Source of the DNA: Devosia aurantiaca
GTDB taxonomy: Bacteria; Pseudomonadota; Alphaproteobacteria; Rhizobiales; Devosiaceae
Direction: 5' to 3'
Assembly (NCBI RefSeq): GCF_011058215.1
Contig: NZ_JAALFG010000001.1
Coordinates: forward strand, 935,001 to 999,000
Length of the DNA: 64,000 nucleotides
Position numbers and translations under genes: made by a program. The notes beneath the pieces are model-generated. The model searched no databases, was not told the origin of the DNA, and saw only the letters and a program-made list of their open reading frames with translations. Below are positions 16,140 through 24,728 of the stretch, piece by piece. Positions within the stretch are counted from its first letter, which is position 1. Every line of letters begins with the position of its first letter.

Positions 16140-19057
16140 TTAGTGAGCCTCATCCCAATTCTTCGCCGCATGCGCGTCCACCTGGATCGGCACGGTTAGC
16201 CGCACGGCCGGCTCCGATGCGCCTTCCATCACCGTCTTGATCGCCGCCATGGCCGTCTCTTCCGTCCCTTCCGGGACCTCGAAGATCAACTCGTCATGCA
16301 CCTGCAACAGCATGTCGGCTTCGACGCCGAGGCGCTTGAGTTCGGGTTCCATGCGGATCATGGCGCGGCGGATGATGTCGGCGGCAGAGCCCTGGATGGG
16401 GGCGTTGATGGAGGCGCGTTCGACGAAGCTGCGTTCCGAAGGGTTGCCGGAATTAGCGTTGGGGAACTGGATCTTGCGGCCGAAGATCGTGGTGACGTGG
16501 CCATCGACTTTGACACGGGCGCGCTGGCTGTCCATGTAGTCCTTGATGCCCGGAAAGCGCTCGAAATAGGTTTTGATATACTCGCCGGCGACCGAGCGCT
16601 CGATGCCGAGCTGGTTGGAAAGGCCGAAGGCGGAAATGCCGTAGATGATGCCGAAATTGATGGCCTTGGCGCGCCGGCGGACCTCCGACGGCATGTCCTT
16701 GACCGGGACGTTGAACATTTCCGAGGCCGTCATGGCGTGAATGTCGAGGCCTTCCTCGAAGGCGTCCTTGAGCGCGCCGATATCGGCGATATGGGCGAGG
16801 AGGCGCAGCTCGATCTGGGAATAGTCGGCCGAAATCAGTATTTTGCCCGGCGCCGCGACAAAGGCGGTGCGGATCTTGCGGCCATCGCCGGTGCGCACCG
16901 GAATGTTCTGAAGGTTCGGTTCGTTCGAGGACAGGCGCCCGGTGAGCACCGAGGCCTGCGAATAGGAGGTGTGGACGCGACCGGTGCGCGGATTGATATA
17001 GGTGGGGAGGGCATCGGTATAGGTGCCCATGAGCTTGGTGAGCTGGCGCCAATCGACGATGGTGCGGGCGAGCGGCACGCCCTTGAGCGCAAGATCTTCG
17101 AGCACGTCGGCGCCGGTCGACCAGGCACCGGTCTTGGTCTTGGTGCCGCCTTCGAGCCCCATCTTGTCGAAGAGGATTTCGCCCAGCTGCTTGGGCGAGC
17201 CGAGGTTGAAACTCTGTCCGGCCAGCTCATAGGCTTCGGCCTCGAGCGCGGCGGCGCGCTGGGCGAAATCGCCGGAAAGGCGATTGAGGATCTGCCGGTC
17301 GACGGTGATGCCGCGCGCTTCCATGCGGGCCAGGACCGGGGCCAACGGGCGCTCCAGCGTTTCATAAAGCGCGGTGGCGTTTTCGGCGGCAAGGCGCGGC
17401 TTGAGCACATGCCAAAGGCGGATGGTGACATCGGCATCTTCGGCCGCATAGCGGGCGGCGGGAGCGATGTCGAGCTGGTCGAAGGTCTTCTGCCCCTTGC
17501 CGGTGCCGGCCAGCTCGCCGAAGGTGATGGTCTTGTGGTCGAGCCAATGTTTGGCGAGGACGTCGAGGCCGTTGTACTGCGGGCCATCGAGGGCGTAGCT
17601 CATGAGCATGGTGTCGTCGATCGGCGCCATGGCGATGCCGTAGCGCTCGAACACTTCCATGTCATATTTGCTGTTTTGTCCGATCTTGAGGATCGAAGGG
17701 TCTTCGAGCACGGGCTTGAGCGCGTCGAGCACGTCGCGGATCGGCAGCTGGCCTTCAACGAGCCCGCCACCGGCAAGAAGGTCGCCCGCCTTGGCGTGGC
17801 CGACGGGCACGTAAAAGCCTTCCCCGATCTCGGTGGAAAGGCAGATGCCGACGATATCGGCCTGCTGCGGATCGAGCCCGGTGGTTTCGGTGTCGATGGC
17901 GACGTGGCCGCGGGCGTAGATGCGCGCAATGATGGCGCTCAGATCTTCGGCCGTGGTGACCGTACGATAGGCGTCGTAGTCGATCGGGATCGCCTTGATG
18001 CGCGCGTGTTCGCTGGCGGCGAAGCGGGCGGGGCCGGTGCCGGGCACGACATTGGCGGCGAGCTTGGCCTTGGCGACGGAGAGGTCGGCAGATTTTTTCG
18101 GCGCGCCGATATCCTTGTTGCCGCCGGCCTTCAGATCCGGATCGGGCTCGAAATCATCCGGGTTGGCGTCGAGAATGCCGGCGAGGCGCTTGGTGATGGT
18201 GGCAAATTCCATCGCCTTGAGAAAGGAAACAGCGCCGACGGCGCCATTGGCTGGCGCGCGAGGCCATCGAGATCGATCTCGAGCGGCACGGCCTGTTCCA
18301 GCGTCACCAATTGCTTCGAAATGCGCGCAAGCTCGGCATTGTCGACAAGCTTCTGGCGGCGGGCCGGCTGCTTGATCTCTTCGGCGCGGGCCAGCAACGT
18401 TTCGAGATCGCCATACTGGTTGATGAGCTCGGCCGCGGTTTTGACGCCGATGCCGGGGACGCCGGGAACATTGTCGACGCTGTCGCCGCAAAGCGCCTGC
18501 ACGTCGATGACCTTATCGGGCGTGACGCCGAACTTGGTGAAGACCTCGTCCGGCCCGATCCAGCGCAGCGGCGGCTGGCCCGGACGGGGAATGGTGTCGA
18601 GGAGGCGGATCGAGCCGTCCATTTCGACCAGTTGCATCAGGTCCTTGTCGGAGGAAGCGATGGTGACCTTCCAGCCGCGCGACTTAGCCTGGCAGGCATA
18701 GGTCGCCATGATGTCGTCGGCCTCCCATCCTTCCAGCTCGATCGAGGCGATGGAAAAGGCGCGGGTGGCGTGACGGGTGAGCGGGAACTGCGGCACGAGT
18801 TCTTCGGGCGCGGGCGGGCGATGCGCCTTGTATTCGGAATAGATATTGTCGCGGAAGGTTTTGCTGGAGTGATCGAAGATCACCGCCACATGGGTGGGCG
18901 GCTCGTCGATATCCATGTCCTGCGTCAGCTTGAACAGCATGTTGCAAAACCCCTGGACGCAGCCGACGGGCAGGCCGTCGGACTTGCGATTAAGCGGGGG
19001 CAGGGCGTGGAAGGCGCGGAAAATATAGCCCGAGCCATCGACGAGCAGCAAATGCAT
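16140..19057 (-). CDS. polA: DNA polymerase I (frame break near 18245-18250)
   Basis: The repaired protein is about 972 aa with all three domains. The 5'-3' exonuclease opens MHLLLVDGSGYIFRAFHALPP and holds GDSVDNVPGVPGIGVKTA. The 3'-5' exonuclease has VAIDTETTGLDP with the Asp and Glu in place, so proofreading should be active. The polymerase has motif A (SADYSQIELRLLAHI), motif B (RRRAKAINFGIIYGIS) and motif C (LLQVHDELIFEV). The frame breaks between LARQP and NGAVGAVSFLK; one extra A in the AA of the CCAATGG context repairs it. Start ATG 19057 matches the family start. The function is gap repair and Okazaki maturation, so a true inactivation is unlikely. Confidence 0.93.
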
Positions 19058-19267
19058 GAGGACGATTCCCAAAGTTCGTGCCGGGCGACTTTATCGCCTA
19101 GAGCGCCAGGATGGCACCCCATTTTGCCAGAGCCTGTCAGCACTGATTTCGGTCGCAGGATCAAGGACCTGACCTTGTTTTGCCACAGTTGGCCGGTATC
19201 GGGAAAAGTGGGTAAGCGGCGATAATGCGAGCACCTGCTAAGGGCCGTAGCGCCAAAGGATCGATCT

Positions 19268-19657
19268 GTGGAAGTCCGTCCGACCCAGGGTTCAGGCGTC
19301 ACCATTCTGGTGGTCGACGACGATGCGCTGATCACGCTCAATACCGTGGACCAGCTGGCCGATCTCGGTCATTCGCCGGTCGAGGCCTTTTCGGCAGCCG
19401 AGGCGCTGTCGATCCTCAAGCAGCGTGACGATATCGGCGCGCTGATCACCGACTATTCCATGCCTGGCATGAATGGCGTGCAGCTGGCGGAAGCCGCGCG
19501 CGCTCTGCGCCCCGGCCTGCCGATCCTTTTGGCAACTGGCTATGCGGAATTGCCGGACGATGCACCGACCGACCTGCCGCGGCTCGAAAAGCCGTTTCGG
19601 CAGGAAGAATTGGCCCAGCGGATCGCGAGCCTCTTCAATGTCGGTGGAACCGACTAG
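19268..19657 (+). CDS. Stand-alone CheY-like response regulator receiver
   Basis: A 129-residue receiver domain with no output domain. The acidic pocket is DDD at 17-19, the phospho-acceptor is Asp62 in TDYSMPGMNG, the switch Thr is in LLATGYAE, and the conserved Lys is in LEKPF. The start is GTG 19268. Such receivers relay phosphate or bind a partner. Sequence is close to the receiver domains that follow hybrid kinases in Rhizobiales. No kinase is adjacent, so the partner is unknown. It is divergent from polA and convergent with the transglycosylase gene. Confidence 0.85.
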   Translation: MEVRPTQGSGVTILVVDDDALITLNTVDQLADLGHSPVEAFSAAEALSILKQRDDIGALITDYSMPGMNGVQLAEAARALRPGLPILLATGYAELPDDAPTDLPRLEKPFRQEELAQRIASLFNVGGTD

Positions 19658-19660
19658 CGA

Positions 19661-20230
19661 CTAGCGCAAGCCGCTCTGGTCGAGCAGGCCGAGCTTTTTG
19701 GCATCGTAGTAATAGCCGCGGGCGTAATACTGCATGGCGCGGTCCGCATTGCCACCAGCGGTGACATAGGCGCCGGCGAGGTAACGCACGGCGTAGCGCA
19801 GGTTGGTTTCCGCATCGAGCAGGCCTGAAGCACTGCCGGAAAAACCCATACCGCGCGCGGTCGCGTGGCTGATCTGCATGAGGCCGTAATAGGGTCCGTT
19901 GCGGGCGCCGGCATTATAGCCGCTTTCGCGCACGATGACACGACGGACCAGGGCTTCCGGGACATTGTAGGCCTGCGAATAATGGGCGATCAGCCCATCA
20001 TATTGGCTGCCATCGCTACCGGCATAGGCAAGGAGCCCGCTGGCTGCGGCCGGCACGGCGGCAGCGTCCGGAACGTGACCGGCCGGCGTGGGGGCCAGGG
20101 ACGCGATTGCCGCGGTAGCGGCTTCGCCCGTACGATTGCCGGGCAAAGGCTTGATGCCGGCAACGGTGCAGCCGGAAACCACAAGGGCAAGGGCCAGCGA
20201 ACCGGCAATGGAAAGCGGCCGAGCTGTCAT
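19661..20230 (-). CDS. Lytic transglycosylase lipoprotein (SLT family)
   Basis: A 189-residue protein. The signal peptide ends in a lipobox, LALVVSGC (Cys21), so it is probably anchored to a membrane. After an Ala/Pro linker, the SLT domain covers residues about 80-180: catalytic Glu in VRRVIVRESGYNAGARN, then YYGLMQISHATARGMGFSG, LRYAVRYLAGAY and an AMQYYARGYYYDAKK ending. It cleaves peptidoglycan between MurNAc and GlcNAc, leaving a 1,6-anhydro end. It is a single gene, converging on the receiver gene with only a few bases between. Confidence 0.88.
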   Translation of the reverse strand: MTARPLSIAGSLALALVVSGCTVAGIKPLPGNRTGEAATAAIASLAPTPAGHVPDAAAVPAAASGLLAYAGSDGSQYDGLIAHYSQAYNVPEALVRRVIVRESGYNAGARNGPYYGLMQISHATARGMGFSGSASGLLDAETNLRYAVRYLAGAYVTAGGNADRAMQYYARGYYYDAKKLGLLDQSGLR

Positions 20231-20320
20231 GCGTTTTCCTCTCTGGAAACCCCGTATTTGCGGGAGTTAACCGTCAATCGCGGCACGACGATGGCGGAAT
20301 TGGGGCTGGGTTGCAAGTCA

Positions 20321-20965
20321 TCAGGCATGGGCAGGCTGTCCCGCCAGGCTGAGCGTTGCGATGAAGTGAAGCTTGCGCTCGAAGATGGCACTGGCCGGAA
20401 ACGGATAAAGCCCGAGCTCCTCCTGCCAGGAGGAGGTGCGCAGTCCCACGTCTTCGAAAATCTTGGTCCACTCGGCACGGGCCAAGTAATTATAGGGCAG
20501 ACGCACACCGTGCCCGCGATTGCCGACCCAATCCATCAGCCGCAGGGTCTCGCGGGCAGCCAGGCCTTCGCGCAGGTGATCCTTGATGACGATGCCTGCT
20601 CGGGCAACGCGCGCCGCCTCGCGCAGAACCAAGGCGGGATCGTCGGTGTGATGGAGAACATCGACGATGGTAACCCAATCGACCGACTGGTCGGCATAGG
20701 GAAAAGTCACGCCGTCATAGCATTGGGCCGGGATAGCGACCTGCGGCCGCAAGAAGACATCGATGCCCTCTAACCGCAGACCAGGCTTGATGGCCATGAT
20801 CGCCTGCGCAATCTCGCCATTGCCGCAACCTACATCGAGCACCGTGCCGCTCTCGGGCAAAACACGCGCAAGCTGGCTGGAAAGCACCGTGACGCGCCGC
20901 CGGAACACTACCGTGTCATGCGCGGCATTGAGGGCGGCTTTGGCCAGATGCATCGGGAACCCCAT
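20321..20965 (-). CDS. Class I SAM-dependent methyltransferase
   Basis: A 214-residue protein. SAM motif I is GTVLDVGCGNGEIAQAIM (about 37-53), the acidic residue after strand 2 lies in LRLEGIDVFLRP, and VDWVTIVDVLHHTDDPALVLREAARVAR is the usual motif for a ubiE/methyltransf_11-like fold. Substrate cannot be told; the C-terminal half (WVGNRGHGVRLPYNYLARAEW) is typical of small-molecule or lipid/sugar methyltransferases. It is divergent from the membrane glycosyltransferase-like gene at 21089, which might share a glycan role, as an inference. Confidence 0.8.
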   Translation of the reverse strand: MGFPMHLAKAALNAAHDTVVFRRRVTVLSSQLARVLPESGTVLDVGCGNGEIAQAIMAIKPGLRLEGIDVFLRPQVAIPAQCYDGVTFPYADQSVDWVTIVDVLHHTDDPALVLREAARVARAGIVIKDHLREGLAARETLRLMDWVGNRGHGVRLPYNYLARAEWTKIFEDVGLRTSSWQEELGLYPFPASAIFERKLHFIATLSLAGQPAHA

Positions 20966-21088
20966 TTCGTTGGATCTATTCTAGCCAATCTTAGTTAACG
21001 CGTCGCCAACCAAGCTGCTGAGCCTCGCCTTTCAGGGCTAATTAAGCTCGTCGCGATAGATGTTTACCAACGGGGCGGGGTAGACGTG

Positions 21089-22837
21089 ATGGGCTGGTTG
21101 GAGCGGAAGTGGGTGCAGATCGGCCTGATCTGGCTTGTGCTTGTGGCAGCTCTATCGATCGCGGCGGTCCGGCTCGGCAATGCGCCCAGAGTTACCGGCG
21201 ACGACGCCATGCGACTGGTTGGGGCGATCGACCTTTTCAACGGTCAGTCATGGTTTGACACCATGCAACACCGTGACAACACGCCTTTTGGGGCGCCGAT
21301 GCACTGGTCCCGGCTGATCGACGCACCATTGGTTGCACTAATGGCCCTATTTACACCTCTCGTGGGAGCATCGGCGCCGCTCTGGGCAGCTTTCGTCTGG
21401 CCTCTTCTCGTGCTCCTGGCCGTCGTCGTGCTTGTCGCTGCGGTGACCGAACGCGTAGCCGGCGAAGGGGCACGTCTGCCGGCGCTGGCGCTTCTGGCAA
21501 TGTGCCTCGCCGTATACACTGAGTTTATCCCCGGCCGCGTCGATCACCACAACGTTCAGATCGCGCTTACGCTTCTGATGATGCTGACGAGCATTGAAGG
21601 ACGCGCCGACCCGAAATGGGCTGTTGTCGCGGCTGCGGCGGCAGCGACGGGCCTCGCGATCGGTACCGAAGCCTTGGTCTCCGTCATCACGGTGCTGATC
21701 TGTTTTGCGCTTTACTGGGTAGTCGATCCGCAGCGCAGCAGAGCAGCGGTGCTCGCATTCGCGGCAAGCTTTGCCATGGCGGTGCTGCTGCTTTTGCTGA
21801 CGACGACCGATCCGAACGCCTGGTTGGTTCCTGCCTGCGATGCTCTTTCCGCTACCTATGGCGTGGCGGCAGTCGGGTATGCTGCTGCGATATTGATCGC
21901 GGTATCGCTTACGGCCTGGCTCAAACATCCAGCGCTGCGCCTGGCTGTACTGGCGGTGCTCGGGAGTGGGGTCCTCCTGGGGCTGCTTTCAATGTTCCCA
22001 GCCTGCCGAGCGGGGCCCTATGGCGATCTCGATGCCGATCTTGCGGTGATCCTGTTGTCCACGATAGGCGAGGCGCAACCGATCTGGGACTGGAATGCTC
22101 AGATGCGTAGCGAGCTTTCGCTAATCTTGACCCCCACGCTAGGATTGCTGGCGGTCTTCCTTGCCACGGTCCTGGCGCCAAAACAGCAACGCTGGCGCTG
22201 GCTGGTGCTGAGCGGCTTCTCGTTTGCCCTTTTCCTTGTGTTCTGTCTCCAGATCCGTGGCTTCAGGCTGCTGACGGTAGCTGTGATCCCAGGCGCGGCC
22301 TGGATCATTGCGGAGGCGTGGGCGTGGTTCAGGGCAAGACAAACCATTGCTACCGCCGCTGTGGCTGGCTTTACTCTAATGGCTTTTTCGGGTGCAGCGC
22401 ATGTTTCTGTGCTTGGGCTGCTGTCTCCGCCCGCTGGCCCGCCAGCGCAATCGTCGCTAAGCTGGACGGCTTGTCTTGAGCCTCAAGCCTATGAACCCTT
22501 GGCCGCACTGCCGCCGGGCAGGGTCATGAGCTATCTTCTGATCGGTCCGTCACTGCTGTTGCAAACGCCGCATCAGGTCGTGTCTGCCGGCTATCATCGC
22601 AACGAGCAAGGCTTGCGCGATATGGTGCGGTTTTATCGGGACGGAGAGGCAGAGGCGCAAGCCGTGGTGCATGAGCGCGGGCTCGATTACCTAGTGTTCT
22701 GCCGGGGCATTCCCGCCACCGACGGCTTGGCAGGCCTGCCCGATTTTAACGAGCCCACCTGGCCGTGGCTAACGCGGATCAGTGATCCCGAAGCGCCACT
22801 CCAAATCTATGCGATCGATTTGAGCCGATCGTCGTAA
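21089..22837 (+). CDS. Polytopic membrane protein, GT-C glycosyltransferase-like
   Basis: A 582-residue protein with roughly 11-12 hydrophobic segments and a soluble C-terminal domain of about 120 residues. The first periplasmic loop has TGDDAMRL, acidic residues placed as in GT-C enzymes, and a later loop has PGRVDHHNVQ, recalling the DHH-type loop of some STT3/AglB oligosaccharyltransferases. These point to a lipid-linked sugar donor, as an inference. ATG 21089 (a GTG just before it at 21086 is possible) follows GGGCGGGG. It is followed by a hairpin. The family is common but uncharacterised in Rhizobiales. Confidence 0.6.
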   Translation: MGWLERKWVQIGLIWLVLVAALSIAAVRLGNAPRVTGDDAMRLVGAIDLFNGQSWFDTMQHRDNTPFGAPMHWSRLIDAPLVALMALFTPLVGASAPLWAAFVWPLLVLLAVVVLVAAVTERVAGEGARLPALALLAMCLAVYTEFIPGRVDHHNVQIALTLLMMLTSIEGRADPKWAVVAAAAAATGLAIGTEALVSVITVLICFALYWVVDPQRSRAAVLAFAASFAMAVLLLLLTTTDPNAWLVPACDALSATYGVAAVGYAAAILIAVSLTAWLKHPALRLAVLAVLGSGVLLGLLSMFPACRAGPYGDLDADLAVILLSTIGEAQPIWDWNAQMRSELSLILTPTLGLLAVFLATVLAPKQQRWRWLVLSGFSFALFLVFCLQIRGFRLLTVAVIPGAAWIIAEAWAWFRARQTIATAAVAGFTLMAFSGAAHVSVLGLLSPPAGPPAQSSLSWTACLEPQAYEPLAALPPGRVMSYLLIGPSLLLQTPHQVVSAGYHRNEQGLRDMVRFYRDGEAEAQAVVHERGLDYLVFCRGIPATDGLAGLPDFNEPTWPWLTRISDPEAPLQIYAIDLSRSS

Positions 22838-22844
22838 CCGCAAG

Positions 22845-22877
22845 CGTCCGGCAAGACTTGCACCACATTGCCGGACG
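22845..22877. terminator. Hairpin between convergent genes
   Basis: CGTCCGGCAA (22845-22854) and TTGCCGGACG (22868-22877) pair perfectly over 10 bp around a 13-base loop, between the stop of the membrane protein and the stop of the small reverse gene. There is no long T-tract, so it may be a stabilising or weak bidirectional terminator. Confidence 0.55.
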
Positions 22878-22884
22878 AGCGCGA

Positions 22885-23025
22885 TCAGACAAAGCTGTTT
22901 ACCAGCTGCTCGAGCATACCCCATTGGTCGAGGCGCGGGGCGAGGACGACGAAGGCGGCGAGGAGGACGGTGAAGACTTCGCCGCTACGTTTAAGGCGTC
23001 GGCGGACGCGAGTTTGCATATACAT
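22885..23025 (-). CDS. Small single-pass membrane protein downstream of DUF1127
   Basis: A 46-residue frame: a basic start (MYMQTRVRRRLKRSG), then one hydrophobic helix (EVFTVLLAAFVVLAP), then a short tail ending in LVNSFV. It begins 7 bases after the DUF1127 stop, and is probably co-transcribed. The positive-inside pattern supports a real membrane peptide. No family is recognised, and an alternative start is the ATG two codons on. It is accepted on context and composition only. Confidence 0.45.
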   Translation of the reverse strand: MYMQTRVRRRLKRSGEVFTVLLAAFVVLAPRLDQWGMLEQLVNSFV

Positions 23026-23032
23026 TGCCCGA

Positions 23033-23185
23033 TCACCGATCGTTTGCCGGGCGGCCGCGACGCAGCTTGTCGAGGTCGTAGCGGGTGATGCCGATGTCGC
23101 CCAGCATCTGGTCGCTGAGGGTTGCGAGCTGGCGGTAGGTGGAACGGTTGCGGCGCTTTTCCAGCCAGGTGTCGATGATGTTCAT
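23033..23185 (-). CDS. DUF1127 family protein
   Basis: A 50-residue protein with AAGGAG 7 bases upstream of ATG 23185. It has the full DUF1127 pattern: TWLEKRRNRSTYRQLATLSD, QMLGDIGITRYDL and a basic end DKLRRGRP. DUF1127 (YjiS-like) proteins are small Arg-rich proteins abundant in Rhizobiales; in some species they bind RNA and influence small RNA turnover, phosphate and carbon metabolism. It is probably the first gene of a two-gene unit. Confidence 0.85.
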   Translation of the reverse strand: MNIIDTWLEKRRNRSTYRQLATLSDQMLGDIGITRYDLDKLRRGRPANDR

Positions 23186-23410
23186 GAAAGCTCTCCTTGT
23201 TTGGTGGGCTCTCTCTAGGGGCGGCGAAACCCGGCCGAACCCCTTGTTTGGGTGGGCCCAATATTTTTTCCGGGTGTCAACCGAAGGTCACGAGAATTGG
23301 GAGGATGCCCACTCAAACGGAGGGTGCGGCGCAGGGCTCGGGCATGTTGAAAGCCGGTAAATGGCGATGCAATTGCCTTGATCCTTTCACACCAGATGCG
23401 GAGGCCCGCC

Positions 23411-23491
23411 ATGCGGCGCACCCTGATGATTTCGAGCCTTTATGCGGTCAGCCTTGCCATGCTGATCCTGCCCTATGGGCTGATGCAGTAA
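23411..23491 (+). CDS. Possible 26-residue hydrophobic peptide
   Basis: ATG 23411 has GGAGG 6 bases upstream. The predicted peptide (MRRTLMISSLYAVSLAMLIL, then PYGLMQ) is a basic start followed by one membrane helix. It is followed 20 bases later by another small frame with its own ribosome site. It is too short for family recognition; the ribosome site is the main support. Confidence 0.35.
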   Translation: MRRTLMISSLYAVSLAMLILPYGLMQ

Positions 23492-23511
23492 GACCGACGA
23501 GGAGAGAAGCG

Positions 23512-23697
23512 ATGACACACCTGCCCGACGGCGCCGGCTTCAACGAAGCCGATTTTCCCGAACTCGGCGGCGTGTTCCGCGGGCTCGATCTGGCGATCGC
23601 CTCGCTTGTTGCGGCCGATCCGGCCTTTCGGCCAAAATCGGCGCGCAAGTGTCCGGCGCGCTCGGATTGGACCGCGACGCGGCGGCGGGCAGCTTAA
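23512..23697 (+). CDS. Possible 61-residue hypothetical protein
   Basis: ATG 23512 follows AGGAGAGAAGCG, a reasonable ribosome site. The acidic first 40 residues (FNEADFPELGGVFRGLDLAI, then ASLVAADPAF) look like real protein; the Arg/Ala-rich end does not. One base shift near 23630 would give a more natural continuation (AKIGAQVSGALGLDRDAAAG), so another frame break is possible. It overlaps the convergent response regulator stop. No family recognised. Confidence 0.35.
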   Translation: MTHLPDGAGFNEADFPELGGVFRGLDLAIASLVAADPAFRPKSARKCPARSDWTATRRRAA

Positions 23698-24728
23698 CTT
23701 CGTTCCAGCGAAACCGGGTTGGACAAGAACAGACTGATGAGATCGGCCTGCCGGTCGGTTTCGGTTTTGCGGAAGAGGTTCTTGAGCGTGTAGCTCACCG
23801 TATTGCGCGAAAGACCGAATTCATCGGCCACCTCGTCGAGCCTCAGGCCGCGCACCAGGGCCAAAGCCAGCCGCGTTTCGGCGGGCGAAAGGCCATAAAG
23901 CTGGGCGACGGCACTAGCCGCGTCCGAGGACCGCCATTCCGGATCGGTAACGAAAAGGCCGACCACCGGCTCGCCCGGAGCGGCAGGGCCTTTGCCCAGG
24001 GGGCAGGCCACGGCGATCAGGGGGCGCTTGCCGCTGTCGCGCGTAAGGCCTACGGCTTCGCTGCCCTGCCGATTGCCTTCGGCAACGCGGGCAATGGCGA
24101 TGTCGACGATGTCGCGCAGTGCTTGGGTCTGCTGCGGCTTTTCCCCGCGCAACAGGCCTTCTCGCGAGAGGCTGATGCCGTCGGCTTCGTCGAGCAACTC
24201 GTCGGCGCGGCGATTGCGGGAAATGACCTTGCGGTCGCTGTCGAGCAGAAAGACGCCCACGGCGATGCGATTGAGCGCTTCGTCGGCGCCGAGGAGAGCG
24301 GCGCGCAGCGACTGGCTTTCGCCTTCGTCTTCCGCGGGCTTGGCGCCTTTAATGCGGCGCACCTGATCGAGCCGGGCGGCAATGGTGATCAGCATCAGAT
24401 CGAAGTCGATGGGCTTGGTGAGGTAGTCGTCGACTCCCGCTTCCTTGCCAGCAATGATGTCGCGGCGGCCGGCCAGGGCGGTGAGGAAGATGAAGGGCAG
24501 GTCGGCGAGTTCCGCCTGCTTGCGCACATGCGCCAGAAGCTCGAGCCCGGACATGCGCGGCATGGTGATGTCGCACAGGACCAGGTCGTAACGCTGCTTT
24601 TTGAGGTGCTCGAGCGCTTCGAGGCCATTGCCGGCTTCGTCCACTTCGTAGCCGGCGGCGACCAGTTCCTCGACAATGTCGCTGCGCAGGTCGGCTTCGT
24701 CTTCGACACAAAGGATGGAGGCGGTCAT
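23694..24728 (-). CDS. Response regulator: receiver, PAS-like linker, LuxR-type HTH
   Basis: A 344-residue regulator. Residues 1-125 are a receiver with Asp53 in LCDITMPRMSG, switch Thr in FLTALAG and Lys in YLTKPID. Residues about 150-255 resemble a degenerate PAS domain (RIAVGVFLLDSDRKVISRN). Residues about 275-335 are a LuxR/GerE helix-turn-helix (LSPAETRLALALVRGLRLDE, then VADEFGLSRNTVSYTLKNLF). It would bind DNA when phosphorylated by the kinase encoded next door, with which it overlaps by 4 bp. The unit runs YedY-like, kinase, regulator. Its targets are not visible. Confidence 0.88.
   Translation of the reverse strand: MTASILCVEDEADLRSDIVEELVAAGYEVDEAGNGLEALEHLKKQRYDLVLCDITMPRMSGLELLAHVRKQAELADLPFIFLTALAGRRDIIAGKEAGVDDYLTKPIDFDLMLITIAARLDQVRRIKGAKPAEDEGESQSLRAALLGADEALNRIAVGVFLLDSDRKVISRNRRADELLDEADGISLSREGLLRGEKPQQTQALRDIVDIAIARVAEGNRQGSEAVGLTRDSGKRPLIAVACPLGKGPAAPGEPVVGLFVTDPEWRSSDAASAVAQLYGLSPAETRLALALVRGLRLDEVADEFGLSRNTVSYTLKNLFRKTETDRQADLISLFLSNPVSLERS

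Noticed and set aside
16296..18701. An 801-residue open frame on the forward strand opposite polA
   Set aside because: It is the antisense shadow of the polA reading frame in GC-rich DNA; it has no ribosome site and a low-complexity Gly/Asp/Glu composition.
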